Below, piece after piece: positions 31,423 through 40,875 of a DNA stretch of 64,000 nt; position 1 is the stretch's first letter; the number at the start of each line of letters is the position of its first letter. A program made the translations under genes and the position numbers. The DNA lies in NCBI GenBank assembly GCA_963580285.1, contig OY757013.1, forward strand, positions 152,075,900 to 152,139,899, in the 5' to 3' direction. The notes under the pieces are model-generated. The model made no database searches. It saw only the letters and a list, made by a program, of their open reading frames with translations, and was not told where the DNA came from. The DNA is from Lucinisca nassula. Its lineage: Eukaryota > Mollusca > Bivalvia > Lucinida > Lucinidae.

Positions 31423-31742
31423 GTGTTGCGTAAGAGGCTTATCTATAGAATCTGGACTGGAGGAATCATATTTTGTGCTTTGCAAACAGTGAAAACCCAA
31501 ATCAAACGCCACAGAATGCAGCGTCTGATCAGGGTCTACAATTTATTTTATGTACAAGAATTTAAGGGCAACAGTCTACGTGCCCATTTTTTCAAACCTT
31601 CACTCAGAGACAATCGAAACTAGTGCTAGTGTTTTGAATTTTGTCTACGTCACTGAAAACACGTATGCACGCATGCGCACCAGCAAAACATAATGCAAAT
31701 TAATTTAATTGGCTAACCACAGATACAGGTGCTTGTCACATA
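31423..31742. repeat. First copy of a 190-bp direct repeat, with hairpin remnant
   Basis: A worn GCAAACAGTG...CAGCGTCTGATCAGG hairpin lies at about 31480-31540. From about 31550 to 31740 the text (AATTTAAGGGCAACAGTCTA, CACGCATGCGC.CCAGCAAAA, TTAATTTAATTGGCTAACCA) repeats at 32050-32243. Confidence 0.6.
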
Positions 31743-32047
31743 GCGGCCCCGCCCATCGGGGCTTGAATAAACAGATGGGCTGCATGATGCTGCCACGCAG
31801 AGCTGTAACCGACCGCACACGAGTACTGGTAAACCGCTTAGAGTATCCGCCTGCCCAGGCAAAGCGTTGCGAGTCAGACCGTCCATGCTTATAAACCCCA
31901 TTGGTTTCATTGGGCAGCAGGGCTTGAGATGTCATTTCATCTCAATGACGGGTAAAAGTCCCACAAAATTGTAAGCAACGTCTCCAAAATGACCTGTACA
32001 GTGTTCAAGTGACTGGGACGTTAAACCTCAAATCAAACAATCAAACA
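31743..32047 (+). mobile_element. SINE family S, full-length, at the end of a duplicated segment
   Basis: GGCCCCGCCCATCGGGGCTTG to GGGACGTTAAACCTCAAATC and a CAAA-type tail. It lies between two copies of the 190-bp direct repeat. Confidence 0.85.
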
Positions 32048-32347
32048 AAACTGTACAGGAATTTAAGGGAAACAGTCTAAGTCCCCGTTTATGACCATCT
32101 CAGAGACAATCGACACACCAGTGCTCTTAGTGCTTTGATATTTTTTGTCTACGTCACTGAAGTGACGTACGCACGCATGCGCTCCAGCAAAACACACAAA
32201 TTAATTTAATTGGCTAACCACCGTTACAGATACTTAGCACATAGGCGACCAGAAACGCCCTGGCGAGCCTGTGCATAAGAGCGGCCTCAACAGTGCCTTT
32301 AGCTACGTCAGCTGAATATACTCGCACATTAACCCATATATGACAAT

Positions 32348-32615
32348 GGACTGCCTCCGCCCATTGGGACTTGAAGAAAAAGATGGGCTGCGAAGAGCTG
32401 AAACCGACTGCACTCGAGTACTGGTAAACCGGTTAGAGGATCTACATGTAAGCCTGCCCAGGTAAAGCGATGCGAGTCGGACCGTCCATGCTTATAAACC
32501 ATATTGTCATTAAGCGACAGGGCTTGAGATGTCATTTCCCACAAAATCGGAAGGAACCTCTCAAAAATGACCTATAGTTTTGATGGGAACGTTAAATCTC
32601 AAATCAAACAAACAA
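32348..32615 (+). mobile_element. SINE family S, internally deleted
   Basis: CCGCCCATTGGGACTTGAAG to GGGAACGTTAAATCTCAAATC. The GCATGATGCTTCCACGC part and a TCTCAATGTCGGGTAAAAG part are missing. Confidence 0.75.
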
Positions 32616-32687
32616 ATGACAATGGAATATACCACCTAGGTCCACTTCCACATATGAAGATGTCGGATTTATTTAATTATTTTTTTT

Positions 32688-32812
32688 ATTTTGGTTGTAC
32701 GTCCCTTTCAGGATTATTTCACTTATATCGAGTATGTCGTTAATCAGAGGGGGGCGAACACCGGAGTATCCGGAGAAAAACCATCTGACCTTCCGTTGCA
32801 GAACTTGGCGTC
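32688..32812 (-). mobile_element. tRNA-derived SINE, 5'-truncated
   Basis: The minus strand reads GACGCCAAGTTCTGCAACGG, ATCAGATGGTTTTTCTCCGG, and ATTATTTCACT in complement, ending in the T/A-rich tail. Only the body and tail remain. Confidence 0.7.
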
Positions 32813-32867
32813 GGGTTTATTTAATTTGTGGTAAAGTTTACAAAAAAAAAAAAAACGTTCATACTCT

Positions 32868-32942
32868 AAGCAAACAGTGTAGACTCAGATCAGACACCGC
32901 GTTCTGCGGCGTCTGATCTGAGTCTACACTGTTTGTCAATGC
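32868..32942. repeat. CAAACAGTG hairpin, almost perfect
   Basis: GCAAACAGTGTAGACTCAGATCAGACACCGC is mirrored around TTCT over about 31 bases on each side. This is the most perfect hairpin of its kind in the window. Flanks (CTAATGGGACGCTATGGGG) suggest a worn family B copy. Confidence 0.75.
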
Positions 32943-33100
32943 CCCACTAATGGGACGCTATGGGGTAAGGGGTCAGGTTTTTTTATGATTTGTGGTATTT
33001 TTTTACAAATGTATGTGCATTAACCTAGATCCAACGCCGCGCACTACACCGTTTGCTATAAAGTAAAATTCCTACATTGTATATTAAGACCACCTGATTG

Positions 33101-33352
33101 AGGTTTAACGTCCCGTCAGCACTGTCATTTTGGAGACGTTCCTTCCAATTTTGTGTGACTTTTACCCGACATTGGGATGAAATGACATCACAAGCCCTGT
33201 CGCCTAATAAAACCAGTATGGAAGATCCGACTCGCACCGCTTTGCCTTTAAGCGGTTTACTAGTACTCGTGTGCGGTCGGTTTCAGCTCTGCGTGGAAGC
33301 ATCATGCAGCCCATCTATATCTTCAAACCCCGATGGGCTGGGCCGTGACCAT
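33101..33352 (-). mobile_element. SINE family S inside MITE H
   Basis: GATTGAGGTTTAACGTCCCG to TTCAAACCCCGATGGGCTGG. The flanks GACCACCT and GACCATCT look like an eroded target duplication. Confidence 0.75.
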
Positions 33353-33510
33353 CTTTAGGACTGTTCAAAAGTGTTCTTAAAAGACCACTTTTGAACAGTC
33401 CCAAAGGTGGTCACTTATTAGGAGACACTAGGTGTAAAAACATTTAACTGAAACATTCTCATTAAGCTTTTAAAAGCAGATTTTAGTCTTATATTTAGGC
33501 GGTCTTAACG

Positions 33511-33819
33511 GGAATGGGAACACTGGCATATTTTTCTGCCATTTTTCGAAGGGAGACAACTTTCGGAACTTCCTGTTCACTTTTCTATAAGCTTTGTACC
33601 ACGGAAAAAAGGGTCAACTCTTAAAGGAAAGAATTTGCTCCTGTTCACTTTTCTATAAGCTTTGTACCACGGAAAAAGGGGTCAACTCTTAAAGGAAAGA
33701 ATTTGCTCCTGAGGAGCAAATTCATTCCTTTAAGAGTTGAGCCCTATTGGCATGTGAGACAAAAATACTTTTGGATGAGTTGCCTCCCCTGAAGGTGTAT
33801 CCACTCCCCCTTAATAGCG
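33511..33819 (+). mobile_element. MITE family G inside MITE H, with an internal duplication
   Basis: TTAACGGGAATGGGAACACT to CCACTCCCCCTTAA. A 64-bp segment (CTCCTGTTCACTTTTCTATA to GAAAGAATTTG) is tandemly repeated. The AAGGAAAGAATTTGCTCC hairpin follows. Confidence 0.75.
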
Positions 33820-33830
33820 GGAATGGCTAG

Positions 33831-34552
33831 TCATGTAAGAGATGTCTCCACCAGCAAAGGACATATGGACAAGGTGTCTGCGTTCGTATTTGAAATACTG
33901 ACTAGGCCTATACAGTTTGTTATCAAAAATTGGCTAGTTTAAAAATATGGGTGTGCTGATAAATAATGGGTACATATTTATATTTCAGCTAATATTGACG
34001 GGAATCACGTCGGCTGACCGATGTTTAACCTTGGACGAGTTTCTTGCCCAAATTTATTTTTGCGTTATCTAAATTAAATATTTGTTTCCATTTTTTTTTT
34101 CATTTTCATTCACCCGACGTGGTCGAAAATTTTATCAGCCTTCATCTGAACATTTGTATTTATGTACAGTTACATATGTAATACATGTATTAGTTTTCCA
34201 GTGATTTTCAAGGTTTGAAAAAAAATGGGGAGATAAATCATCGTGTTTTATATGGCCGCAAATTTCGTTTTACGGCGAAACAGGACGTAAGACTAAGACA
34301 TTGTTTGCTGCTGCATTTTAAACTATACAGAATTTCACCATTTTAACGCGAAGCACTTGCTAAATCAGGTTGTTGTTTTTTTTCCTCTAAATTTCTGAGT
34401 CCCTCTTTGCTTTTCTTTTGTTTGTATGCAGAATTTTCTCTTTCAAAAGACAGATAATACTGGTTTATGTTGGCATATGATTGCATTAATGTGACGCAAA
34501 GAATAACAATACTTGCTAATCGGAAAATGGGGGGAAAGATATAATCATCATG
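33831..34552. other. No gene seen
   Basis: AT-rich DNA. A 104-codon minus-strand frame (34343-34657) has no recognisable domain, and its start lies in the MITE at 34553. No repeat border was found. Confidence 0.45.
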
Positions 34553-34690
34553 AAAAACACGCCTATGCGATTTGACCCCCTCAAACCCCACTTTTATATA
34601 GTAAAACTGGGGTATACAGGGGTAAACATTATTTTTCTCATTTCTGCTCAAAAACATAGATTGTGGGTACTCGATAGAACCGCCTCAACT
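34553..34690. mobile_element. MITE family E, half copy
   Basis: ACGCCTATGCGATTTGACCC and CCCCACTTTTATATAGTAAA lead into CATAGATTGTGGGTACTCG and GAACCGCCTC. The second arm of the hairpin is missing. A mirror-image half copy lies at 38395-38560. Confidence 0.65.
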
Positions 34691-35120
34691 TTGATTCAAC
34701 GTTGTTGTTTCAACGGTGATTCAATAGTAGGTAGGTAAGTAAATAAGGCAAAGTAAGAATGTTAATATGTAAGGTCTTTATTTAAAGAGGTTATAGTAAT
34801 TAGGAAAAATCACAAATAAATAAAAGAAAAAAAAAAAAAAAAGAAAATAAAAATAAGTCTTTTTTTCAATTTTGTACAGAATGGGATCTCCCATCCCGCA
34901 TACAGAAGGGGCACCAGGCTGAGTAGAATTTAAACATTAATAAAAATTGGAACAATGAAGGTCCTGATCAGGCGTCTGCAGAATCTGATATGGGCCTGCA
35001 CTGTATGCAACGAGTGATAAGTTGTTTCGTTAATCCTTTTTCCTTATTCCTTTGTCCTTATTCCTTATTTATTTTTTCAACCTGAATTTTTATAAAGTGT
35101 CATATCAGGAAAGGTCAATT
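34691..35120. other. No gene; A-rich tract and hairpin remnant
   Basis: An (A)n run sits at about 34826-34856, and a decayed hairpin (GATCAGGCGTCTGCAGAATC) at about 34955-35010. Nothing else is supported. Confidence 0.45.
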
Positions 35121-35124
35121 TTCA

Positions 35125-35290
35125 GCCCCATCAAAATTAGTCGACTTTACACTTCGGCTCCTATCAAAATAAGTCGACTTTACACTTCGGCTCCTATCAA
35201 AATAAGTCGACTTTACACTTCGGCTCCTATCAAAATAAGACGACTTTACACTTCGGCTCCTGGCAAAATAAGACGACTTTACATACATAT
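35125..35290. repeat. 33-bp minisatellite, five units
   Basis: The unit is GGCTCCTATCAAAATAAGTC followed by GACTTTACACTTC. The 33-base period gives an 11-residue repeat in the open frame (APIKISRLYTS), which I regard as incidental. The last two units change TCGAC to ACGAC. Confidence 0.88.
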
Positions 35291-35374
35291 GCTCAAAAAA
35301 GACTTGGTAAGATTTTAAGTAGCATAGAATCGACTATTCAGTTATCATACACAATAATTATGAAACCAAAAACC

Positions 35375-35455
35375 ACCCCGCTTATCGGGGCTTGGAGAAA
35401 TACATTGAGCTGAATGGTGCTTCCACGTAGAGCTGAAACTGACCACACATGAGTA
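35375..35455 (+). mobile_element. SINE family S, 5' fragment
   Basis: CCCCGCTTATCGGGGCTTGG to ACACATGAGTAAGCC. Only the head is present. Confidence 0.7.
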
Positions 35456-35470
35456 AGCCTGCAAAGTTAC

Positions 35471-35702
35471 GGGCTTCCGTGATCTGGTGGATAAGAGTGC
35501 TGACTCTTAATCATTAGGTCTTTCACCGCTGTGGGTTCGAGCCTGACTGGGGTCACGTGTGAGACGCTAGGTTCTGCAACGGAAGATCAGGTGGTTTTTC
35601 GCCGGGTACTCCGGTTTTTGCCTACCTCTGATTATCGCTTGGCTCAAAATAAGTGAAATAATCTTGGAAGGGCCGTAAAACTATAACAAAACAAAAAAAA
35701 AG
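35471..35702 (+). mobile_element. tRNA-derived SINE, full-length copy
   Basis: Head GGGCTTCCGTGATCTGGTGG, box-B-like GGGTTCGAGCCTG, body GACGCTAGGTTCTGCAACGG, tail GAAATAATCTTGGAAGGGCC and A-rich end. The head aligns to a tRNA over about 75 bases, but no cloverleaf with a proper acceptor stem forms. Confidence 0.85.
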
Positions 35703-36049
35703 TTTTGAGCAGGATGGTCAATGGAAACTAAATAATGTTCAACTCAGCTATACAACCTAGAAAACTAATTATACTCTGCTTTTTCTAGAATTTTATCTTC
35801 TTATCTGTCAAATTATCAGATTTACAGTCTTCTGTAGTGTAGTTTATATTTTACCTTTGGTCCTTTGAGATCAGCGTAAATATTCTGAGAAATCAGAAAT
35901 AAATTATTGGTTTAGACTCATATTCTAGACAGGTTTTTAATTATTTGGACCCCATTTTGATTTATATCAGTCTTTGAATCGACTGCCTATTCGAAATTCG
36001 CAAAATTGCAGTATGTTTCCTCTCTGGTTTTCGTTGCCGGATCATTACA

Positions 36050-36095
36050 GGGTCACTGATGAGGCTTAATTAGCCGAAACTACGTAGTATGACCC
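36050..36095 (+). ncRNA. Type I hammerhead ribozyme, copy 1
   Basis: Stem I GGGTCA (36050-36055) pairs with TGACCC (36090-36095). The catalytic cores are CTGATGA (36056-36062) and GAAA (36076-36079). Stem II is GGCTTAATTAGCC, and stem III is the short self-complementary ACTACGTAGT. The expected cleavage is after GTA, between 36089 and 36090. All invariant core bases are present. The very short stem III matches ribozymes of Penelope-like elements and animal retrozymes, which may act as dimers. Confidence 0.85.
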
Positions 36096-36434
36096 ATCTT
36101 CTTTCTCATGAATGTTTTCGTTGCTCTTAAAGGAACTCATTTTTTATTTTTATTTGCCTTCACTGCAGCTGGTGTTGTGCCGTGTGGCGGCCGTAAAACG
36201 TCTCCCCGTACATCAACCATAGTGTAGTTTATATTTTACTTTTGGTCCTTTGAGATCAGCGTAAATATTCTGAGAAATCAGAAATAAATTATTGGTTTAG
36301 ACTCATATTCTAGACAGGTTTTTAATTATTTGGACCCCATTTTGATTTATATCAGTCTTTGAATCGACTGCCTATTCGAAATTCGCAAAATTGCAGTATG
36401 TTTCCTCTCTGGCTTTCGTTGCCGGATCATTACA

Positions 36435-36480
36435 GGGTCACTGATGAGGCTTTATTAGCCGAAACTACGTAGTATGACCC
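36435..36480 (+). ncRNA. Type I hammerhead ribozyme, copy 2
   Basis: Identical to copy 1 except for one base in the stem II loop (GGCTTTATTAGCC). Predicted cleavage falls between 36474 and 36475, so cleavage at both sites would release a 385-base RNA (36090-36474). Confidence 0.85.
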
Positions 36481-36969
36481 ATCTTCTTTCTTATGAATGT
36501 TTTCATTGCTCTTAAAGGAACTCATTTTTTATTTTTATTCTACTGGGATCTGTTTGTTTTCATAGAAATTGTTATCTTTCAAGCTAGTAAGATCAAAGCT
36601 ACTCAAATTGAGGAAACTTTTGTCACATTTTGGTAGTAGTGTAATTAAGTTAAGGCTTTATTTAACGAGGTTACACATTTAGCATTATGGTTATTCTTCA
36701 TTGAGACCCTGGCTAAGCTGAAACGAACAGTAAAAACTGTGTTTTGGCCAAGCTTCCTAAAGCGTACAGTAAAAGCTTTGTTCTGTCCAAGCTTCCTAAA
36801 GCGTACAGTGAAAACTGTGTTCTGTCTAAGCTTTCTAAAGACTACAGTGAAAGCTGTCTTCCGGCCAACCTTTCTAAGGTGTACATTGAAAGCTGAGTTC
36901 TGGCCAAAACATCTAAAACGTAAAGTAAAAGCTGTGTTCTGACCAAGCTTCCTAAAGCGTACAGTAAAA

Positions 36970-37150
36970 TTGAAGTGAAGCAAATGATCAGGAATCGATA
37001 CAATTAACCCACAGCTCCCATCAGAGACACCAAAGGGAAAGAAACACAAAACATGAAATAACTAGACCCTAATGGAAACACCAAAAGCGGAAAGCCAAAA
37101 GGACAGTTACTTTCCCACAAAATGGCCAAAATTGGCTACCCAAAACATAA
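36970..37150 (-). mobile_element. 3' tail of a retroelement inside the 39-bp satellite
   Basis: In complement this matches 57278-57460 (CCTTTTGGCTTTCCGC, GGTGTTTCCATTAGGG, TGATGGGAGCTGTGGGTTAA), the region downstream of the decayed reverse transcriptase at 56171. The satellite resumes directly after AAACATAAAAT. Confidence 0.78.
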
Positions 37151-37935
37151 AATACTGTGTTCTGGCCAAGCTTTCTAAAGCATATAGTGAAAACTGTGTT
37201 CTGGGCAAGCTTCCTAAAGCGTACAGTAAAAACTGTGTTCTCACCAAACTTTCTAAAGAGTACAGTGATAGCTGTTGTCTGGCCAAGCTTCCTAAAGCGT
37301 ACAGTAAAAGCTGTGTTCTGACCTAGCTTCCTAAAGTCTCCAGTAATAACTGCATTCTGGCCAAGCTTTCTAAAGTATACAGAGAAAGCTGTTTTCTGAC
37401 CAAGCTTCTTAAAGCGTAAAGTGAAAGCTGTGTTCTGGCCAAGCCTCCTAAAGCATACAGTGAATGCTGTGTTCTGGCCAAGCTTTCTTCAGCGTACAGT
37501 GAAAGCTGTGTTCTGACCAAGCTTCTTAAAGCATACAGTGAAAGCTGTGTCCTGGCCAAATTTTCTTAAGTGTACAGAGAAAGTTGTTTTCTGACAAACC
37601 TTCCTAAAGCGTACAGTGAAAGCTGTGTTCTGGTCATTTTTTTCTAAAACGTACTGTGAAAGCTGCGTTTTGACCAAGCTTCCTAAAGAGTGCAGTGAAA
37701 ATTGTCTTCTGGCAAATTCATTCCTTAAAGAGTAGTCCTACCTTGGAAACAGATGCATTTACCTGGATTTTCCTTCCTAAAACATACAGTGAAAGATGTG
37801 TTCTGGCCAAATTTTCTAAAGCGTACGGTGAAAGCTGTGTTCTGGCGAAGCTTTCTAAAGCGTACAGTAAAACTGTGTTCTTGCCAAGCTTTATAAAGAG
37901 TAGAGGGAAAGTTGTGTTCTGATCAAGGTTCCTAA

Positions 37936-37983
37936 AGCGTCCCACAAAATGGCCAAAATTGGCTACCCAAAACATAAAAAAAC
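37936..37983 (-). mobile_element. Short second piece of the same retroelement tail
   Basis: CCCACAAAATGGCCAAAATT GGCTACCC AAAACATAAAA repeats the right-hand 45 bases of the insert at 36970-37150, with the same junction to satellite (then ACTGT.TTCTGGCC). Confidence 0.8.
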
Positions 37984-38394
37984 TGTATTCTGGCCAAGCT
38001 TTCTAAAATACAGTGAAAGCTGTGTTCTGGCCAAGCTTCCTTAAGCCTACAGTGAAAGCTGTGTTCTGGCCAAGTTTCCTACAACATACCGTAAAAGCTG
38101 TGTTTTGGCCAAGCTTTCTAAAGCGTTCAGTGAAAGCTGTGTTCTGAATCAGAATTGTTACTGGTGACAGGTCAAATGACATTCGTTCACCAGGAACATT
38201 CATTCATCATTCACTGGCCAAGCTTCCTAAATCGTACAGTGAAAGCTGTTTGTGACCAAATTTTATAAAGCGTACAGATGAAGTTATGTTCTGGCTAAGC
38301 TTCCCAAAGCGTACACAAGAATGGTCGTGGCCAAATCCAAATGACAAAATATGTTTTCTTAAGGAAAAAGAAAAAAAAAAAAAAAAAATGAAAT

Positions 38395-38560
38395 AATCTG
38401 ATATTTTTCATATTTCTGCTCAAAACATAGATTGTGGGAACTCGTAAGAACCGCCTCGCTTTGTCTATGTTTTTGAGCAGAAATAAGAAAATTAATATAT
38501 ACCCCTGAAAAACCCCAGTTTGACTATATAAAAGTGGGGGTTAAAAGGGAGGCGTGTAGT
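38395..38560. mobile_element. MITE family E, half copy
   Basis: The hairpin is reduced (CATAGATTGTGGGAACTCG, then GAACCGCCTCGC), followed by AGCAGAAATAAGAAAATTAA and the TATATAAAAGTGGGGGTTAA flank. It is complementary in layout to 34553-34690. Confidence 0.65.
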
Positions 38561-38562
38561 AC

Positions 38563-38865
38563 AGTTTTGTTTGATTTTAGGTTTAACGTCCCCGTCAACA
38601 CTATAAAGGTCATTTTGGAGACTTTGCTTCCAATTTTGTGGGACTTTTACCCGACGTTGCTCAAGATGAAATGACATCTCAAGCCCAGTCGCCCAATGAA
38701 ACCAATAGGGTTTATAAGCATGGACGGTCCGACTCGCACCGCTTTGCCTGGGCAGGCTGAGCTCCTCTAAGCCGTTTACCAGTACTCGTTTGCGGGACGG
38801 ATTAAGCTCTGCGTGGAAGCATCGTGCAGCCCATATATTTCTTCAAGGCCCGATGGGCGAGGGCC
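38563..38865 (-). mobile_element. SINE family S, full-length copy
   Basis: TTTGATTTTAGGTTTAACGTC to TTCTTCAAGGCCCGATGGGC. GCTTTGCCTGGGCAGGC subfamily. Confidence 0.85.
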
Positions 38866-38972
38866 GAATGGATGGTAGTCCAGTACAGCCAAAGGGAGAC
38901 AAATCGAATCTTTGAATGAATGCAGTCTTCGAAAGAGTTGTGAGCAGCGCGATAATTTATGTCGACTAACAG

Positions 38973-39287
38973 TTTTGTTTGTTTGTATTGGAGTTTAACG
39001 GCCCAGTCAACACTATTTTAGGTCATTTTTTAGCCGGTCCGTTTACATATCCACACTTTCCTGGGCATGCTTATACGTAATCGGTTAACCAGCACGGTGC
39101 ACATTCTTTCGCCAGAAACTGACAGCTGCGCTTCTTGAATCAGCGGAAGGGGGAGAATGACCGTAGAAAAGATTTCATGATCAATCTGCACGAAAGAATG
39201 TTGCCGTCCCCGGCAGGTATCAAACCGGCGTCCTCCTGATCACCAGACTGAGTCAGACACGAATCCGACTGAGCTACCGAGGCCGGC
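38973..39287 (-). mobile_element. tRNA-headed SINE (GGCCTCGGTAGCTCAG), 12-bp target duplication
   Basis: The minus strand begins GCCGGCCTCGGTAGCTCAGT, with a tRNA-like box B (CGGTTTGATACCTGCC), and ends with TGACTGGGCCGTTAAACTCC AATACAAAC and CAAA repeats. GTCGACTAACAG flanks it at 38961-38972 and 39288-39299. Its tail domain resembles that of SINE family S (ACAGTGTTGACGGGGACGTTAAACC), although the heads are unrelated. Broken relatives lie at 40876 and 41521, 50360-50660 and 58370. Confidence 0.9.
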
Positions 39288-39587
39288 GTCGACTAACAGT
39301 ATCCCAAACTTCAAGGGCCCAGTTTAATATTAGGGTTTGAGGTAACAGTAGTTCGAGACAAAAAGAAATGAAATCTTAGGAAACTTTGCCAAACAAAACT
39401 AGTTTGACTTTAGTTGTAGTTTGAATATCAGTGTTTGAGATTCAACTGTATGATGTACCCGGAAAAGACGATTCCGGGGTGGGAGGAGGGGGGAGGGGGC
39501 GTGAAAGAGGGGGTAGGGGGAACATTCTTTGACCCGTCCGTCTCTCTGTTTGTGCCCGTCACAAAACCTTGATCATACATTTTAAGA

Positions 39588-39780
39588 ACAGTGAAATTTC
39601 GCTATTAAGACCGCCAAAAATTAAAACAAATTATGCTCTAATTTCAGGTAAATTTCTTTATGTTTTCTACATCCGGTGTGCTCTAGTGGGAACCACCTTT
39701 GGGGTTGTCCAAAAGTGGTCTTAAAGACCACTTTTTAGCAGTCCTAAAGCAGGTCTTTACATAGGAATTTCACTGTATTT
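39588..39780 (+). mobile_element. MITE family H, solo copy without insertion
   Basis: ACAGTGAAATTTCGCTATTAAG on the left and CATAGGAATTTCACTGTA on the right, with the inverted CCAAAAGTGGTCTTAAAGACC near the right end. The uninterrupted CTATTAAGACCGCC shows the TTAA that MITE G used in the other two copies. Confidence 0.8.
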
Positions 39781-39989
39781 GCCACACAGCTGCCATAGTG
39801 CCTCTGTTTTCGATTTTGTGACCTTGATTGTGTCCGTTTTCCTACTCAGGTACGTACTGACCTTGGCAGAAAAAGAGTACTAAGCAATGCGGATTACGTA
39901 TATTCATTGCTCAATGACAAAACACTTGGTGCTCGTGCGGATCGAACCGGCTACCTCTCGGTCTCGAGTTCCCGCACCACCACCCAGCA

Positions 39990-40235
39990 GGCATAGCTGA
40001 AACCGACCCGCACACGAGTACTGGTAAACCACTTTGAGGATCTAAGCCGGCCCAGGCAAAGCGGTGGGAGTCTGCCCGTCCATGCTAATAAACCCTATTG
40101 GTTTCATTGGGCGGCAGGGCTTTGGATGTCATTTAATCTCGATGTCGGGTAAAAGTCTCACAAAATTGGTAGCAATGTCTCCAAAAGGACCTTTAAAGTG
40201 TTGACAGTGACCTGAAACCTCAAATCAAACATTTT
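39990..40235 (+). mobile_element. SINE family S, 5'-truncated
   Basis: Begins GCATAGCTGAAACCGACCCG and ends AGTGACCTGAAACCTCAAATC. The tail has lost the GACGTTAAAC consensus. Confidence 0.75.
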
Positions 40236-40875
40236 CAATGAAATATAGAGATTTCTCAGTGAAATCGAAAACTATATTGTCACTGTTTCAAACAGTGACT
40301 GATATCAATTTTATTTTTCACTGTTTTGGACTGCCTTTTTCTCAAAATCTAATTCTGTGGTCAGTTTTTTCATTGTCAAAGGATTGAAAATTAATGAACT
40401 TTATGAGAATTGACGCTAAGGCCATTCACACGTCACGAGGACGTTGCTGACGTCACATATTTTGCTGTGCGCCATAAGATCTGTCCGCACCTTCTTTGGG
40501 AAATTAATCTCTCGATTATTTCAGTAACCATTCATAGAAATGCCATCCTAGGCTACTTCTCAGGTGCAAATTTTCAGTTTACACCCAATATTATACCCAG
40601 TAAATACGTTGGGACACCATTAAATTGAGGCAAAACGACCAGGAACAAAGTGAGTTTTCTGTAAGGGTGAGTGTGTGCTTAGTGAAGCCATTTTGAAGCA
40701 TGCGAGAAACAGAAAACTTGATTTTTTTAGTGCATGATCAAATTTTATTCCACTCATGAACACCAAAACTGGTATTTTCACTCGTGGCTACGGCACTCGT
40801 GAAAATACTGGTTTGGGTTCATTCGGTGATGTTAGAATGCAATCATAACCTGAAAAAATCAAATATCCTCTATAT
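40236..40875. other. No gene seen
   Basis: Contains a small inverted repeat (AAACTATATTGTCACTGTTT...AACAGTGACTG) near 40270 and a (CCAGTATTTTCACGAGTG)-type mirror near 40745-40810. Open frames here lack family resemblance or splice sites that I trust. Confidence 0.4.

Larger units (their letters stand above)
33058..33830 (-). mobile_element. MITE H split by a SINE and by MITE G
   Basis: H begins as AAAGTAAAATTCCTACATTG to AAGACCACCT (33100). It is split by a minus-strand SINE S (33101-33352), resumes at GACCATCTTTAGGACTG, and is split again at TTAA by MITE G (33511-33819). The final stub is TAGCGGGAATGG. The order of events is H, then the SINE and G. Confidence 0.68.
35836..36541 (+). mobile_element. 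Candidate retrozyme: 385-bp direct duplication with two hammerhead ribozymes
   Basis: A segment starting AGTGTAGTTTATATTTTACC at 35836 repeats from 36221 with a 385-base offset and about 98 per cent identity to about 36541 (1.8 units). Each unit contains a hammerhead ribozyme at the same place (36050-36095, 36435-36480). Between the matching parts lies TTCACTGCAGCTGGTG...GGCGGCCGTAAAACG, also found at 40975-41040. It has no coding frame. Tandem monomers of a few hundred bases with self-cleaving hammerheads are the hallmark of retrozymes and of the ends of Penelope-like elements. Which of the two this is cannot be decided here. Confidence 0.75.
36714..38320. repeat. 39-bp satellite, array 3 (about 35 units), interrupted by retroelement pieces
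   Basis: The same consensus and strand as arrays 1 and 2. Many units are close to CCTAAAGCGTACAGTGAAAG CTGTGTTCTGGCCAAGCTT. Foreign inserts lie at 36970-37150 and 37936-37983, and unrelated bits at about 37720-37770 and 38145-38215. The 13-residue frames are by-products. Confidence 0.92.

Noticed and set aside
35471..35560. tRNA gene
   Set aside because: Box A and box B-like words are present but no complete cloverleaf, and an identical body plus A-rich tail recurs at other loci, so these are SINE heads.
36645..38203. Repeated 13-residue frames (FRKLGQNTAFTVR or RTQLSLYALGSLA) as a repeat protein gene
   Set aside because: They follow from the 39-bp period of a satellite. Frames break at single-base indels, and no start or domain context exists.
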